Source: Branchiibius sp. NY16-3462-2 (GTDB taxonomy: Bacteria; Actinomycetota; Actinomycetes; Actinomycetales; Dermatophilaceae). Taken from it: a stretch of 64,000 nt of DNA. The position numbers were made by a program, and so were the translations under genes. The notes below the pieces were generated by a model. That model was given only the letters and a program-made list of their open reading frames with translations, did not search any database and was not told where the DNA came from. Below, one piece after another: positions 25,145-33,043 of the stretch (position 1 is the first letter of the stretch; every line of letters starts with the position of its first letter). The stretch is from contig NZ_LVCF01000001.1 in the NCBI RefSeq assembly GCF_001594145.1, forward strand, positions 558,001 through 622,000, given 5' to 3'.

Positions 25145-26493
25145 GCGGGCAGTGTCTCATCCTCATCTGTGACGCCCGAATCCGTCACGGCATGCGAGAC
25201 GTGGTCACCGCGGGCGGCGGCGCGGGCGGCATCCGGCAGCGCGGTCAGGATCTTCTCCACGGCGGCGTCGTCGTGGGCGGCGCTGACGAACCACACCTCG
25301 AACGCGCTGGGCGGCAGATGCACGCCCTGCTCGAGCATCGAGTGGAAGAACCGGCCGAAGGCCTCGGTGTCCTGGGCGCGGGCGTCGTCGTAGTTGCGCA
25401 CCTCGTCCTCGCGGAAGAAGACACTGAACATCGAACCGGCCCACTGGATGGTGTGCGGTACGCCGGCCGCGGACAGTGCGCTGGCGGCACCGTCGGCGAT
25501 GGCGTGGCTGACGATCTCCAGACGCGCGTAGACCTCGTCGGTGCAGCCCTGCAGCGTGGCGAGGCCAGCAGCGGTTGCCACGGGGTTTCCCGAGAGGGTG
25601 CCGGCCTGGTAGACCGGCCCGTCGGGTGCGAGGCGGTCCATGATCTGCGCCGGGCCGCCGAACGCTGCGGCCGGGAACCCGCCGCCCATCACCTTGCCGA
25701 AGGTGAACAGGTCGGGTACGACGCCCTCCAGTCCCAACCAACCGGCGCGTGAGCAGCGGAAGCCGGTCATGACTTCGTCGCTGATCAGCAGGGCGCCGTA
25801 CTCACGGGTGATGTCGCGCAACCCCTGCGTGAACCCGGGTGCCGGCGGGACCACGCCCATGTTGCCGGGGCTGGCCTCGGTGATGACGGCGGCGATGCGA
25901 TCGCCGTGCTGCTCGAAGGCAGCGCGGACGGCGTCGAGGTCGTTGTAGGGCAACACGATCGTCTCGTGGGCGGCACTGTCCGGCACTCCCGCGGAGTCCG
26001 GCAGCGCGAACGTCGCGACGCCACTGCCGGCAGCAGCGAGCAGGGCATCGACGTGCCCGTGGTAGCAGCCAGCGAATTTCACGACGGCCGACCGGCCGGT
26101 GTAGCCGCGCGCCAACCGCAACGCCGACATGGTTGCTTCGGTCCCGGAGGAGACCAGCCGGACCTGCTCCAGCGGTTCAACCCGAGCGACGATCTCCTCG
26201 GCGAGGGCGACCTCGTTCTCACTGGGGGTGCCGAAGGAGAAGCCCTTCGCCGCGGTCTCCCGCACGGCTGCTTCGACCTGCGGGTGGGCGTGGCCGAGGA
26301 TCATCGGCCCCCACGAACAGATCAGATCGACGTACTCATTGCCGTCGACGTCGCGCAGGTAGGGGCCGCTGGCCGAGGCGATGAAACGGGGGCTGCCACC
26401 CACTCCGCGGAACGCGCGCACGGGCGAGTTCACACCGCCGGGGATCACCCGGCGGGCACGCTGCATCAGATCATCGGAGCCAGAGGTAAGCAC
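25141..26493 (-). CDS. hemL: Glutamate-1-semialdehyde 2,1-aminomutase
   Basis: HemL makes 5-aminolevulinate from glutamate-1-semialdehyde, the second C5-pathway step after HemA. It is a PLP enzyme of 450 residues with SSGTEATMSALRLAR for cofactor phosphate binding, the Asp of LISDEVMTGFR and the Schiff-base Lys267 in TFGKVMGGG. The C-terminal 25 residues are an acidic extension. Start is GTG; it lies 4 bases after the marR gene and heads the coupled string to ccsB. The other heme genes lie separately at 28-33 kb. Confidence 0.96.
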   Translation of the reverse strand: MLTSGSDDLMQRARRVIPGGVNSPVRAFRGVGGSPRFIASASGPYLRDVDGNEYVDLICSWGPMILGHAHPQVEAAVRETAAKGFSFGTPSENEVALAEEIVARVEPLEQVRLVSSGTEATMSALRLARGYTGRSAVVKFAGCYHGHVDALLAAAGSGVATFALPDSAGVPDSAAHETIVLPYNDLDAVRAAFEQHGDRIAAVITEASPGNMGVVPPAPGFTQGLRDITREYGALLISDEVMTGFRCSRAGWLGLEGVVPDLFTFGKVMGGGFPAAAFGGPAQIMDRLAPDGPVYQAGTLSGNPVATAAGLATLQGCTDEVYARLEIVSHAIADGAASALSAAGVPHTIQWAGSMFSVFFREDEVRNYDDARAQDTEAFGRFFHSMLEQGVHLPPSAFEVWFVSAAHDDAAVEKILTALPDAARAAARGDHVSHAVTDSGVTDEDETLPA

Positions 26494-26497
26494 CTAC

Positions 26498-26956
26498 TCA
26501 GTCTTGCAAACCGTCCCGCACGATCTGCATTGCCTCACCCAACGCCTGGAACTGCTGCGGGGTCAGTGGGGAGACCAGGTGCCGACGCACACTCTCGACG
26601 TGGACCTGTGCGGCCCGGCTGACAGCCGTACGCCCCTCGTCGGTCAACACCAGCAGGACGCCCCGGCCGTCGCTCTCACACGTCGTGCGCTGGACCAGGC
26701 CGCGACGCTCGAGCCGGGCGGCGGTGTGCGTCACGCGACTACGGGACTGGACGATCAGATCGGCCAGGGCGCTCATGCGCATCGCCTGACCGGGCGCTTC
26801 GGACAGCATCGAGATCAACTCGTACTCCGCCAGGGACAGACCCACGGCCTCGAGGTCCTCCCCCAACGCGACCTCGAGGCGGCGGCTACCGCGCAGATAC
26901 GCCCGCCAGGCGGTCTGCTCTGCATCGGTCAACCACTGCACCTGCGTCTCGATCAT
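26498..26956 (-). CDS. MarR-family transcriptional regulator
   Basis: A 152-residue winged-helix regulator: recognition helix region MSALADLIVQSRSRVTHTAARLERRG and wing VQRTTCESDGRGVLLVLTDEG. One Cys (Cys in TTCESDGRG) sits in the wing, which might allow redox sensing, though this is speculation. It lies directly upstream of hemL and divergent from yceI. The palindrome at 26971-26992 in the 92-base gap is a good candidate site for it, so it may control the hemL-ccs operon and yceI together. Confidence 0.9.
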   Translation of the reverse strand: MIETQVQWLTDAEQTAWRAYLRGSRRLEVALGEDLEAVGLSLAEYELISMLSEAPGQAMRMSALADLIVQSRSRVTHTAARLERRGLVQRTTCESDGRGVLLVLTDEGRTAVSRAAQVHVESVRRHLVSPLTPQQFQALGEAMQIVRDGLQD

Positions 26957-26970
26957 GAGAACATTCTAAC

Positions 26971-26992
26971 ACTAGTTGATTTTTCAACCAGT
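26971..26992. promoter_or_regulatory. MarR-type operator between marR and yceI
   Basis: ACTAGTTGA (26971-26979) and TCAACCAGT (26984-26992) form an inverted repeat matching at 8 of 9 pairs around TTTT. This AT-rich palindrome sits 14 bases upstream of the marR start and within the shared divergent promoter region. MarR proteins commonly bind such sites of 16-22 bp; binding here is inferred. Confidence 0.7.
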
Positions 26993-27048
26993 CGCCCATA
27001 AGGTGAAGTTGTACCTGCAGAAACACCCTCTACGAAAAGGCAGCCATC

Positions 27049-27579
27049 ATGACCACCCTGAAGGACCTCACCCCCGGCGTCTGGAACGTCGACCCGTCCC
27101 ACAGCACGATCGGCTTCGTCGCCCGTCACCTGATGGTGAGCAAGGTGCGCGGCTCGTTCACCGAGTTCACCGCCGACGTCAAGATCGGTGAAGAGCTCGA
27201 GGACTCCACCGTCACCGCCACCGTCCAGCTGGCCTCGGTCGAGACCGGCTCGGCCGACCGCGACGGCCACCTGAAGTCCCCCGACTTCTTCGACGTCGAG
27301 AACAACCCCACCATGACGTTCACCTCCACCAAGGTCACCCCGGACACCCTCGAGGGCGACCTGACCATCAAGGGCGTCACCAAGCCGGTCACCTTCGACC
27401 TGGAGTTCGACGGTGTCTCCGCCGACCCGTGGGGCGGCACCCGCGCCGGCTTCGAGGCCACCACCGAGATCAACCGCAAGGACTTCGGCCTGACCTGGAA
27501 CGTCGCTGTCGAGGGCGGCGGCGTGCTGGTCAGCGAGAAGGTCAAGATCAACCTGGACGTGCAGCTGGTCAAGGCCTGA
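27049..27579 (+). CDS. YceI-family lipid-binding protein
   Basis: A 176-residue lipocalin-like beta-barrel of the YceI family, whose members bind polyisoprenoids. Family blocks are WNVDPSHSTIGFVARHLMVSKVRG at the start, DGHLKSPDFFDVENNPTMTF, and the C-terminal ETTTEINRKDFGLTWN-like strand (here ATTEINRKDFGLTWNVAVE). There is no signal peptide, so it is cytoplasmic, unlike E. coli YceI. AAAAGGCAG upstream of the ATG is the ribosome site. It ends at a strong terminator and is divergent from marR. A quinone or isoprenoid link to the respiratory neighbours is plausible but unproven. Confidence 0.93.
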   Translation: MTTLKDLTPGVWNVDPSHSTIGFVARHLMVSKVRGSFTEFTADVKIGEELEDSTVTATVQLASVETGSADRDGHLKSPDFFDVENNPTMTFTSTKVTPDTLEGDLTIKGVTKPVTFDLEFDGVSADPWGGTRAGFEATTEINRKDFGLTWNVAVEGGGVLVSEKVKINLDVQLVKA

Positions 27580-27590
27580 TCCACCTCTTC

Positions 27591-27627
27591 CAACGGCCCC
27601 TCCCGCACCGTGCGGGAGGGGCCGTTG
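27591..27627 (+). terminator. Terminator of yceI
   Basis: A perfect 17-bp stem, CAACGGCCCCTCCCGCA (27591-27607) pairing with 27611-27627 around loop CCG, starts 12 bases after the yceI stop. No T-run follows, as is common for strong GC-rich actinobacterial terminators. Confidence 0.85.
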
Positions 27628-27677
27628 CGCTACCCGCCCAGGGGGCTGTTGCGTCGGTTAACTTGCAATGTAATCGT

Positions 27678-27691
27678 GTAATCATGATTAC
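27678..27691. promoter_or_regulatory. Perfect palindrome covering a start codon
   Basis: GTAATCATGATTAC is a perfect 14-bp palindrome whose centre is the ATG (27684-27686) of the next gene. A further TGTAATC lies at 27669-27675, giving three TGTAATC-like half-sites (two direct, one inverted). TAATCG at 27671 may be the -10 of a leaderless transcript. Occupancy would block both transcription and start; an operator is inferred. Confidence 0.7.
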
Positions 27692-28199
27692 TTCAGAACA
27701 GACCGAACGGGTACGCGGCTGGTTCTCCGGACGCCTCCCCGAGGATTGGCAACACTCACCCGCTGACCTGCGCATCGACCGCGACGAGATCGTGGTGCTG
27801 CTGAACCTCGCCGATGTCGAGGCGGGCGCCAGCGACGCCGAGACCGCCGAGGCGCGGGCGGGTCGCGCGAGCGCCTTCCGGGAGGACACCCGCGCTCAGC
27901 GGATGGCCATCGCCCGCGAGGCGCAGCATCGCTACGAACGCACCGTCAGCTGGGGGGTGCGGATCGGCGACCACGAGCAACTCTTCACCCACGTCGCCGC
28001 ACCCACAATGACTCGGTTGCGGCAGCCCGAACGCCTGGTCCTGGACACGCTCGTCGACGCCGGCGTCGCGCGTAGCCGTTCCGACGCACTGGCCTGGTGC
28101 GTGCGGCTGGTCGCGCAGCACGAGGACGACTGGCTCTCGGAGCTGCGCGAGGCGATGGCGACCGTTGCCGACGTACGCACCAAGGGCCCGGCCGCCTAG
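27684..28199 (+). CDS. Conserved hypothetical with possible RHH-like C-terminus
   Basis: A 171-residue protein I cannot assign to a named family. The N-terminal half is acidic (ITSEQTERVRGWFSGRLPEDW). The middle is charged and helical. The C-terminal 50 residues (RLVLDTLVDAGVARSRSDALAWCVRLVAQHEDDWL) look like a ribbon-helix-helix strand-turn-helix as in CopG regulators, which is a weak pattern match. The ATG lies in the palindrome at 27678-27691 and no Shine-Dalgarno is visible. If the RHH call is right, it may bind that palindrome itself. It converges with hemB, with 5 bases between stops. Confidence 0.7.
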   Translation: MITSEQTERVRGWFSGRLPEDWQHSPADLRIDRDEIVVLLNLADVEAGASDAETAEARAGRASAFREDTRAQRMAIAREAQHRYERTVSWGVRIGDHEQLFTHVAAPTMTRLRQPERLVLDTLVDAGVARSRSDALAWCVRLVAQHEDDWLSELREAMATVADVRTKGPAA

Positions 28200-28204
28200 G
28201 CGTT

Positions 28205-29179
28205 CTACAGGGAGCGGGCGACCTCGGTCGCGTAGTAGGTCAGGATGATCTGCGCACCGGCACGCTTGATCGAGATCAGCGACTCGCGGACCATCCGGTC
28301 CCGGTCGATCCAGCCGCGCTCACCGGCGGCCTCGATCATCGCCAGTTCCCCGCTGACCTGGTAGGCGGCAACGGGGACATCCGACTCCGCCGCGACCTCG
28401 GACAGCACGTCCAGATAGGGCAGCGCGGGCTTAACCATGACGATGTCGGCGCCCTCGGCGAGGTCCAGGCGCACCTCACGCAGTGCCTCGATCCCGTTGG
28501 CGGGATCCTGCTGGTACGTCGATCGGTCGCCTTCCAGCGTCGACTCGACTGCCTCCCGGAAGGGTCCGTAGGCCGCCGAGGCGTATTTCGCGGCGTACGC
28601 CAGGATCAGCGTGTCGGTGTGCCCGGCGGCGTCCAACGCGCCACGGCAGTAGGCAACCTGACCGTCCATCATCCCGGACAACCCCACGACGTGCGCGCCT
28701 GAATCGGCTTGCACCACAGCCATTTCGGCGTAACGCTCCAGCGTGGCGTCATTGTCGACGCGGCCGTCGGCGGTCAGCACGCCGCAGTGTCCGTGCGAGG
28801 TGAACTCATCCAGGCACAGGTCGGCCATGATGACCGTCTCGTCACCCAGTGCATCGCGCAGCGCCCGTAGGCCGACGTTGAGAATCCCGTCCGGATCGGT
28901 GGCCCCTGAGCCGGTCGCATCCCGTTTCGTCGGGACACCGAAGAGCATCACGCCCCCGACCCCTGCCGCCACGGCCTCCTTGGCCGCGACCACCAGCGAG
29001 TCCAAGCTGTGCTGCACGACACCGGGCATCGAGCCGAGTTCGATAGGCCCGGACGCGCCTTCCTTCACGAAGAGCGGCAGCACCAGATCTGCCGGGTGCA
29101 ACCGGGTCTGCGCCACCAACCGGCGGACGGCTGCGTTCTGCCGCAGCCGCCGTGGCCGGTGGATCATGTCAAACGTCAC
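28205..29179 (-). CDS. hemB: Delta-aminolevulinic acid dehydratase
   Basis: HemB condenses two 5-aminolevulinate molecules to porphobilinogen. The 324-residue protein has Schiff-base lysines Lys198 (AYAAKYASAAYGPFR) and Lys250 (VMVKPALPYLD). The metal region reads DLCLDEFTSHGHCG: only two of the three Cys of the zinc type remain, so this is the Mg-dependent kind. The open frame continues upstream through antisense of the neighbour; GTG at 29179 overlapping the hemD stop (GTGA) gives the right N-terminus. It is the last gene of the rex-hem operon. Confidence 0.95.
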   Translation of the reverse strand: MTFDMIHRPRRLRQNAAVRRLVAQTRLHPADLVLPLFVKEGASGPIELGSMPGVVQHSLDSLVVAAKEAVAAGVGGVMLFGVPTKRDATGSGATDPDGILNVGLRALRDALGDETVIMADLCLDEFTSHGHCGVLTADGRVDNDATLERYAEMAVVQADSGAHVVGLSGMMDGQVAYCRGALDAAGHTDTLILAYAAKYASAAYGPFREAVESTLEGDRSTYQQDPANGIEALREVRLDLAEGADIVMVKPALPYLDVLSEVAAESDVPVAAYQVSGELAMIEAAGERGWIDRDRMVRESLISIKRAGAQIILTYYATEVARSL

Positions 29180-30774
29180 GCCTTGACCTTCCGGCGGCCG
29201 GTCGCGCGCTTCTGGCTCGGACGCCGCACCGACTCCCCGGCCTCCTGCGCCGCCAGGGCGAGCCCCCGCCCGTAATCGGCCAGGGCGTCCACCAGCGCCG
29301 TCGCCGACGCTTCCGAGGCCAGCACGTCGACCCGCAGACCGTGCTCCTCGGCGGTCTTGGCGGTGGCGGGGCCGATACACGCGACCACGGTGGAGGCGTG
29401 CGGTTTGCCGGCGATACCGACCAGGTTGCGCACCGTCGAGGAAGAGGTGAAGCACACCGCGTCGAACTTGCCGCTCTTGATCGCCTCGCGTACCTCCGGT
29501 GCCGGAGGGGCAGCACGGACCGTGCGGTAGGCCGTCACGTCGTCGACCTCCCAGCCGATCTCCTGCAGGCCGGCGACCAGGGTGTCGGTCGCGATGTCGG
29601 CCCGCGGCAGGAAGACCCGGTTGATCGGGTCGAGCAGCTCGTCGTAGTCCGGCCACTCCTCCAGCAGACCGCGCGCGGACTGCTCGCCAGAGGGCACCAG
29701 GTCGGCCCGCAGACCCCATTCGCGCAGCGCCTCCGCCGTCACCCCGCCGACCGCAGCAATCTTCAGACCGGCGAACGCCCTTGCGTCCAGGCCGAATTCG
29801 GTGAACTTCTCCTTCACCGCACGCACCGCGTTGGCCGAGGTGAAACCGATCCACTCGTAGCGCCCGGTCACGACGCCCTTGATCGCCCGCTCCATCTGCT
29901 GCGGGGTCCGCGGCGGCTCCACACTGATCGTGGGCACGATGTCGCTCGCCGCGCCGTACTCCATCAACCGGTCGGTCATGGAGCCCGCCTGGTCCTTGGT
30001 GCGCGGCACCAGCACCTTCCAGCCGAACAGCGGCTTGGACTCCCACCAGGACAACTGCTCGCGGGAGGCGACCGCGCGGCCGACAACGGCGATGGCAGGT
30101 ACGTCGAGTGGCTCGGTTGCCAGGGCCGTGGCCACGTCGCCGAGGGTCAAGGTGAGCGTCTTCTGCTCGATCGTCGTGCCGCGCTGGGTCAACGCGACCG
30201 GCGTCTGCGGGTCCCGACCGGCGGCGAGCAGCGCGGCCAGACCGGTCGCGAGTCGCTGTGGTGAGCCCAGGACGACGACGGTGATGTCATCAGCGACCGA
30301 AGCGCTCCAGTCGACCTTGGCATCCGCCGCGGAAATGACGTGCAGACCGCGGGAGGCGTTGTCGGTCAACGGGATTCCGGCATAGGCCGGGACAGCGCTG
30401 ACGGAGCTGACACCCGGGACGATCTCGAAGGGGATACCCGCCTTGGCGCAGGCACGGGCCTCCTCGGCCAGACCGTTGAAGGTAGCCGGGTCGCCGTCCA
30501 TCAACCGCACCACGAGTCGCTGCGCCTGCTTGGCGGCCTTGACGACCAACTTCGCACGGGAGGCGTGGGTCAGCTGCTGACCGGCCTCGCCGTGCCCGGC
30601 GTCGATGATCTCGACCTGCGCATCGACGAATCGCTCTAGGAATCCTTCGCGAGCGACCTGGTCGATGACGACCACGTCGGCCGAGCGCAGCAGGTGCGCT
30701 GCCCGCATGGTGATCAGGCTCGGATCGCCGGGGCCGGATCCGACGAATGCCACGGTGGCGGGGGTGCTATTCAC
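29176..30774 (-). CDS. hemD: Fused uroporphyrinogen-III C-methyltransferase / synthase
   Basis: A bifunctional 532-residue protein. Residues 1-250 are a SUMT (CobA-type) SAM methyltransferase with VGSGPGDPSLIT near residue 11, VRLMDGDP and PGVSSVSAVPAYAGIPLT. Residues 260-510 are uroporphyrinogen-III synthase, with WIGFTSANAV and VCFTSSSTVRNL. The synthase closes hydroxymethylbilane to uroporphyrinogen III and the methylase draws from it towards siroheme or B12. This fusion is usual in actinobacteria. The tail (RRPSQKRATGRRKVKA) is basic. GTG start coupled to the hemC stop. In many SUMT proteins the end of motif 1 and the GDP are catalytic; both are present. Confidence 0.95.
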   Translation of the reverse strand: MNSTPATVAFVGSGPGDPSLITMRAAHLLRSADVVVIDQVAREGFLERFVDAQVEIIDAGHGEAGQQLTHASRAKLVVKAAKQAQRLVVRLMDGDPATFNGLAEEARACAKAGIPFEIVPGVSSVSAVPAYAGIPLTDNASRGLHVISAADAKVDWSASVADDITVVVLGSPQRLATGLAALLAAGRDPQTPVALTQRGTTIEQKTLTLTLGDVATALATEPLDVPAIAVVGRAVASREQLSWWESKPLFGWKVLVPRTKDQAGSMTDRLMEYGAASDIVPTISVEPPRTPQQMERAIKGVVTGRYEWIGFTSANAVRAVKEKFTEFGLDARAFAGLKIAAVGGVTAEALREWGLRADLVPSGEQSARGLLEEWPDYDELLDPINRVFLPRADIATDTLVAGLQEIGWEVDDVTAYRTVRAAPPAPEVREAIKSGKFDAVCFTSSSTVRNLVGIAGKPHASTVVACIGPATAKTAEEHGLRVDVLASEASATALVDALADYGRGLALAAQEAGESVRRPSQKRATGRRKVKA

Positions 30775-31748
30775 GATCGTTGCTCCACTGCATCAGATGG
30801 GACGAGTTGGGGGTTCGGGGCGCCGTCGGAGTTCGCGTCCGACGGCCCGGGTGGTGGAAGTTCCTCGAGCAAGGTGCGGGCCAGTTCTGCACCGACGGCA
30901 GACGGGTCGTCGATCGGACCGGTTGTGGAGCGGCGCAACTCGACGGTGCCGTCCTCACTGCCCACGAAGGCGCGCAGCGACAACAGCAGGGATCCGTCGG
31001 TTTCCTCCACCACTTCGGCGAGTGCACCGACGGGTGCGGAACAACCGGCCTCGAGGGTGCCGAGCACGGCACGTTCGGCGGTCACGGCGGCTCGGGTGTC
31101 GGGGTCATCCAGGACGGCGACAGCGGCCAGCACGGCGTCATTGTCGGAGCGGACTTCGACCGCGAGGGCGCCCTGACCGGGAGCGGGCAGCATCTGCAGC
31201 GGATCGATCGCCTCTGTGATCTCGTCCGTGCGGCCCAGCCGCTGCAGGCCGGCCCGGGCGAGGACGACGGCGTCGAGTTCACCGCTGGTGACTTTGCCGA
31301 TCCGGGTGTCGACGTTGCCCCGGATGGCGACGGTCTGCACACCCAGGCCGAGGGCCGCGAGCTGGGCGACCCGGCGCGGCGACCCCGTGCCGATCCGGGC
31401 ACCCACCGGCAACTCGCCGAGAGTGAGGCCGTCGCGGGCAATCAGGGCGTCGCGGGCGTCCGCACGGGCCGGGATCGCGGCGATCGTCAAACCGTCCGCC
31501 GCGGCAACCGGGAGGTCCTTCAGGGAGTGCACCGCAAGGTCAATCTCGCCGTCCAGCAGCGCTTTTCGCAAGGCTCCGGCGAAGACTCCGGTGCCACCGA
31601 GCTCGGTTAACGCGGCAGTGGTGACGTCGCCCTCGGTGACAACCTCGACCAACGTGACCTCATGTCCGAGATCGCGCAGTGCGTCCGCGACCAGTCCCGA
31701 CTGGGTGGTGGCAAGGGTGGAGCGGCGGGTGCCCAGGCGAAGTTGCAT
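30771..31748 (-). CDS. hemC: Porphobilinogen deaminase (hydroxymethylbilane synthase)
   Basis: HemC polymerises four porphobilinogens into hydroxymethylbilane. The 325-residue protein carries its dipyrromethane cofactor on Cys236 (LEAGCSAPVGA). Substrate-binding features are HSLKDLP (74-80), the Arg pair in GTGSPRRVAQL and RGNVDTR (143-149). The ATG shares one base with the hemA stop (TGATG). The C-terminus, past about residue 300, is a variable Pro/Asp-rich tail. Confidence 0.96.
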   Translation of the reverse strand: MQLRLGTRRSTLATTQSGLVADALRDLGHEVTLVEVVTEGDVTTAALTELGGTGVFAGALRKALLDGEIDLAVHSLKDLPVAAADGLTIAAIPARADARDALIARDGLTLGELPVGARIGTGSPRRVAQLAALGLGVQTVAIRGNVDTRIGKVTSGELDAVVLARAGLQRLGRTDEITEAIDPLQMLPAPGQGALAVEVRSDNDAVLAAVAVLDDPDTRAAVTAERAVLGTLEAGCSAPVGALAEVVEETDGSLLLSLRAFVGSEDGTVELRRSTTGPIDDPSAVGAELARTLLEELPPPGPSDANSDGAPNPQLVPSDAVEQRS

Positions 31749-33043
31749 CAGGATCCCTCCACCACTCCGGGCGGCGGCAGCGCGCTCACCCGGGTCTCGT
31801 GCGGGTCGAGGTCGAACAGGGCGCGCAGCAGGGCGGTGTAGTCCTGGCCGGACTCGTCGGCGGCCAGTTCCTTCATCCGCACCGTCGGTGTGTGCAGGAT
31901 CTTCTCCACCACGCGGTGCAGGGTCTGCCGGACCGCGGCATCGTCATGATCGCCGAGTTCGGTGCGCTGCCGAAGCCGGGTCATCTCGGCGTCGATGACC
32001 GCTTCGGCGCGTTCGCGCAGCGCGGCGACGGTCGGGCCGACAGCGGCTGCCTTACGGGCCGTGAGGAATTCGGCCGTCTCGGCGGTCACCAGGTCGCGCA
32101 CGACCCGCAACTGCTCTTTCTCCGCGTGGGAGCTGAGGGTGAGGCCGGACAACTCGTCCAGCGACAGCAGCGTGGTGATCTCACCGGCCCGGGGGTCGAT
32201 GTCCCGCGGCAGGGCCAGGTCGATCCAGACCCGCGGCTGACGGTCAGCCTGCACGCGGCGTACGTCGGCTTCAGAGATCACGTGCCCGACCGCGCCGGTG
32301 CACGAGACGATCACGTCCGCAGCGGACATGGCCAGCGGCAGGTCGTCCCAGCCGTACGCCGTGCCGCCGGTGGCGGTCGCGAGCCGCTCGCCCCGCTCCA
32401 GGGTGCGGTTGACGATGCTGACCTCCAGGCCCGCGCGCGCCAGGGTGTGGGCGGCCAGTCCGCTCATCGCACCGGCACCGACGACGACACCGCGCAACCC
32501 GGCCAGATCGCCTAGGCGCAGCTGCGTCTCCTCGAGGGCACGCTCGATGAGCGACCTACTGACGGAGTCGATTTCGGTCTCGGAGTGGACCCGCTTGCCG
32601 ACCCGCAGCGCTCGCTGGACCAGCGCCGACAGGGCCGGGCCGGTCTGGGTGCTCTCGGTGCCACTGCGCAACGCGTCGCGCAACTGGCCCAGGATCTGGC
32701 TCTCACCGACCGCGACCGAGTCCAGACCGGCGGCGACGCTGAGGGTGTGGGCGACGGCCCGGTCCTCGAAGTGCACGTAGAGGTGGTCGCGCAGTTGGGC
32801 GACCGGCACCCCGGACTGCTCGGCGAGGGCATCGCCGATGAGGGTCACCGCACCGTGGAAGGTGTCGACGTCGGCGTAGATCTCGATCCGGTTGCAGGTG
32901 GACAGCACCATCGCCTCGCGCAGGTGCTCGGCGCCGGCAAGCCGATCGAGCAGGCCGCTGACCCCGCTCGGATCCAGACTGACCTGCTCCAGCAGGTTCA
33001 GGCTGGCAGTGCGGTGCGACAGCCCGAGCACGAGATAGCTCAC
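31748..33043 (-). CDS. hemA: Glutamyl-tRNA reductase
   Basis: HemA reduces glutamyl-tRNA to glutamate-1-semialdehyde, the committed step of the C5 heme pathway. The 431-residue protein has the catalytic Cys50 in STCNRIEIYA, the tRNA/substrate region GESQILGQ (113-120), the NADPH motif GAGAMS (189-194) and a C-terminal dimerisation helix. The GTG start overlaps the rex stop (GTGA). Being directly behind rex, its supply should follow the NADH/NAD+ ratio. Confidence 0.96.
   Translation of the reverse strand: MSYLVLGLSHRTASLNLLEQVSLDPSGVSGLLDRLAGAEHLREAMVLSTCNRIEIYADVDTFHGAVTLIGDALAEQSGVPVAQLRDHLYVHFEDRAVAHTLSVAAGLDSVAVGESQILGQLRDALRSGTESTQTGPALSALVQRALRVGKRVHSETEIDSVSRSLIERALEETQLRLGDLAGLRGVVVGAGAMSGLAAHTLARAGLEVSIVNRTLERGERLATATGGTAYGWDDLPLAMSAADVIVSCTGAVGHVISEADVRRVQADRQPRVWIDLALPRDIDPRAGEITTLLSLDELSGLTLSSHAEKEQLRVVRDLVTAETAEFLTARKAAAVGPTVAALRERAEAVIDAEMTRLRQRTELGDHDDAAVRQTLHRVVEKILHTPTVRMKELAADESGQDYTALLRALFDLDPHETRVSALPPPGVVEGS

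Noticed and set aside
27684..28199. Toxin-antitoxin pair based on the RHH-like protein.
   Set aside because: No partner gene of toxin size is adjacent; the next genes are hemB (convergent) and yceI beyond a terminator.
28205..30046. A single 613-codon minus-strand frame that seems to fuse hemB to an upstream domain.
   Set aside because: The upstream half is low-complexity Gly/Arg/Ala sequence in a frame overlapping the real SUMT/HemD gene; the GTG at 29179 gives a complete HemB.
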